Source: Lichenicoccus sp964235615 (GTDB lineage Bacteria > Pseudomonadota > Alphaproteobacteria > Acetobacterales > Acetobacteraceae). From it: DNA of 6,490 nt. Shown in pieces: positions 5,356-6,490 of the stretch. The notes under the pieces were generated by a model, which saw nothing but the letters and a program-made list of their open reading frames with translations, did not search any database and was not told the DNA's origin. A program made the position numbers and the translations under genes. The stretch covers positions 1 through 6,490 of the forward strand of contig CAXSEE010000227.1 in the NCBI GenBank assembly GCA_964235615.1, written 5' to 3'. Position 1 is the first letter of the stretch. Each line of letters opens with the position of its first letter.

Positions 5356-6135
5356 GTGCCGGAACCTGACCCGATCTTCGAGCGCCTGCTGTTGACCAAC
5401 GATGACGGCATCGATGCGCCCGGGCTCGAACTGCTGGAGGCCGTCGCCGCCACCCTGGCCCGCGAAGTGTGGGTGGTCGCACCCGAGCATGACCAGAGCG
5501 GCACCTCGCATTCGATCAGCCTGCACGCCCCGCTTCGGGTCAGCCGCAAGGGCGAGCGCCGCTTCGCCGTGCTCGGCACGCCCGGCGATTGCGTGGTCAT
5601 GGGCGCTCGCCACCTCATGCAGGGTGCGATGCCCGACATGATCCTCTCCGGCGTCAATCGCGGCGCCAACCTCGGGATCGAGACCGTCTTCTCCGGCACC
5701 GTCGGCGCGGCCATGACCGGCATGCTCCTGGGCATCCCGTCGATCGCCTTGAGCCAGGCCTACCGGGGTCGCGATGCGGTGCCGTGGGCGACCGCGCGAA
5801 CCCTGGCGCCAGCGGTGATCCGGCAAGTGGCGGGAATGGCCTGGAGTGCCGACGCCTGTCTGAACGTCAATTTTCCCGCCTGCACCGCCGACAGCGCCGG
5901 GCCGCTCACGCTGACGCGCCAGGGCCATGGCCTGCTCGACGGGATCGACGTGCTGTCGCGCCCGGACCCGCGCGGGCTGGATTATCACTGGCTCTGCCTC
6001 GGCCGCGCGCCGCGACCCGATCTGGAGGACAGCGAGGCCAGCGCGATCGCGGCGGGAAAGATATCGGTGACGCCACTCCGCTTCGAGCGGACGCATGACG
6101 AGACGCTGGCGGCGATGCGGTCAAGTTTTGGTTGA
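5356..6135 (+). CDS. surE: 5'/3'-nucleotidase SurE
   Basis: A 259-residue metal-dependent phosphatase that removes phosphate from nucleoside monophosphates, and in some species short polyphosphate; it is cytoplasmic and linked to stationary-phase and stress survival. The family signature LLLTNDDGIDAPGL sits at the N terminus, with Asp16 and Asp17 as metal ligands. Ser48 in DQSGTSHSISL and Asn101 in SGVNRGANLG complete the metal site, and GTPGDCV and SGTVGAAM (a conserved segment of the fold) follow. The C-terminal part has LNVNFPA and the usual late segment ending in SVTPLRFERTHDE. Length is normal and all catalytic residues are present. A strong ribosome site precedes the GTG start. It lies 38 bases after the heme oxygenase gene and may share its transcript; the frequent surE partner pcm is not adjacent here. 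Its stop codon is 12 bases from a convergent acetyltransferase gene. Confidence 0.97.
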   Translation: MPEPDPIFERLLLTNDDGIDAPGLELLEAVAATLAREVWVVAPEHDQSGTSHSISLHAPLRVSRKGERRFAVLGTPGDCVVMGARHLMQGAMPDMILSGVNRGANLGIETVFSGTVGAAMTGMLLGIPSIALSQAYRGRDAVPWATARTLAPAVIRQVAGMAWSADACLNVNFPACTADSAGPLTLTRQGHGLLDGIDVLSRPDPRGLDYHWLCLGRAPRPDLEDSEASAIAAGKISVTPLRFERTHDETLAAMRSSFG

Positions 6136-6147
6136 TCAAGTCCTGCA

Positions 6148-6490
6148 CTAGAAACTTAGGTTGGGCGGCTGCGGCGGATCACTCTCGATAGCAGGATCAT
6201 CGGACAGGAGAGCCCAGCGCTCATGATCGCACCATATGCCCCCGATCCTCAGGTAGCGCTGCGAGAACCCTTCCAGGTGGAAGCCAATCCGCCGGACCAG
6301 GTTGATGGATGACAGGTTCGCGGGCTGGATGTTGGCTTCCAGGCGATGAAGCCTGATTTCATCGAAGGCGTAGCGCACGGCAGCCTGGACCGCCTGGGTC
6401 ATCAGGCCTTTTCTGGCAAACCGGGCCATCCCGTAGTAGCCGAGATACGCGTTCAGGAAGCTGCCCCGCGAGATCTGGCTGAAGCTTACC
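6148..6490 (-). CDS. GNAT-family N-acetyltransferase, RimJ/RimL-like (N terminus outside the window)
   Basis: The reading frame ends with TAG at 6150-6148 and stays open to the right edge, giving 113 visible C-terminal residues. Although an ATG lies at 6429, conserved sequence continues upstream of it (FLNAYLGYYG), so the real start is beyond the window and the gene is cut by the edge. The acetyl-CoA-binding region is seen as ARFARKGLMTQAVQ, a RimJ/RimL-style version of the Q/R-x-x-G-x-G/A motif. It is followed by LHRLEANIQPANLSSINLV and RIGFHLEGFSQRYLRI, typical of acetyltransferases that modify protein N termini or small molecules; the substrate is unknown. Local base composition is lower in G+C than the core genes (35 of 60 bases at 6151-6210 by hand count). 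The gene converges on surE. Confidence 0.9.
   Translation of the reverse strand, partial: VSFSQISRGSFLNAYLGYYGMARFARKGLMTQAVQAAVRYAFDEIRLHRLEANIQPANLSSINLVRRIGFHLEGFSQRYLRIGGIWCDHERWALLSDDPAIESDPPQPPNLSF

Noticed and set aside
1925..5482. Very long minus-strand open frame (1185 codons) opposite phytochrome and heme oxygenase
   Set aside because: It mirrors the GC-rich codon structure of the plus-strand genes, is full of Arg, Gln, His and Gly with no recognisable domain, and spans three genes with clear family motifs on the other strand.
5230..6096. Minus-strand open frame of 288 codons opposite surE
   Set aside because: Composition is typical of an antisense shadow, and surE on the plus strand has every family signature.
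6132..6139. Palindrome TTGATCAA at the surE stop as a terminator or binding site
   Set aside because: It is only 8 bp, overlaps the stop codon, has no loop or T-run, and such palindromes are common by chance.
6148..6429. Complete 93-residue acetyltransferase starting at ATG 6429
   Set aside because: Family-like sequence continues in frame upstream to the window edge, so this ATG is internal and the gene is partial.

Overview
This high-GC window (about two thirds G+C in its core by eye, with strongly GC-biased third codon positions) looks like a chromosomal stretch of an alphaproteobacterium. That placement is inferred from the protein styles: a hybrid bacteriophytochrome kinase of the PAS-GAF-PHY-HisKA-HATPase-receiver type followed directly by a heme oxygenase, an alphaproteobacterial-looking SurE, and a pirin/LysR pair. 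The genus cannot be told from the sequence alone. No rRNA, tRNA, CRISPR array or insertion sequence was seen.

Layout. Bases 1-84 hold the last 27 codons of an unidentified plus-strand gene. It converges on a minus-strand pirin-family cupin gene (93-791). A roughly 100-base divergent intergenic region containing an 11-bp-arm inverted repeat (839-878) separates the pirin gene from a LysR-type regulator (891-1841, plus strand). Downstream on the plus strand come the bacteriophytochrome hybrid histidine kinase (1871-4687, perhaps starting at 1946), a biliverdin-producing heme oxygenase (4688-5317, starting on the base after the phytochrome stop codon) and the survival nucleotidase SurE (5356-6135). 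A minus-strand GNAT acetyltransferase (6148 to beyond the right edge) converges on surE with 12 bases between them.

How the genes work together. The core is a self-contained red/far-red light sensor. The heme oxygenase opens heme to biliverdin, which binds the conserved N-terminal Cys36 of the phytochrome. Light-driven isomerisation in the PAS-GAF-PHY module controls autophosphorylation at His577, and the same polypeptide carries a receiver domain (Asp872) that can take the phosphate. The DNA-binding output partner is not in the window. The pirin/LysR pair is a separate unit, probably with LysR controlling the divergent pirin gene, although LysR lies just upstream of the phytochrome in the same direction. 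SurE may ride on the same transcript as the heme oxygenase but has its own strong ribosome binding site.

I did not find a clearly new biological system. The least ordinary points are a perfect 21-bp in-frame tandem repeat inside the phytochrome PAS domain, an uncertain phytochrome start with a possible ribosome-site-masking stem, and a well-formed inverted repeat in the pirin/LysR promoter region.
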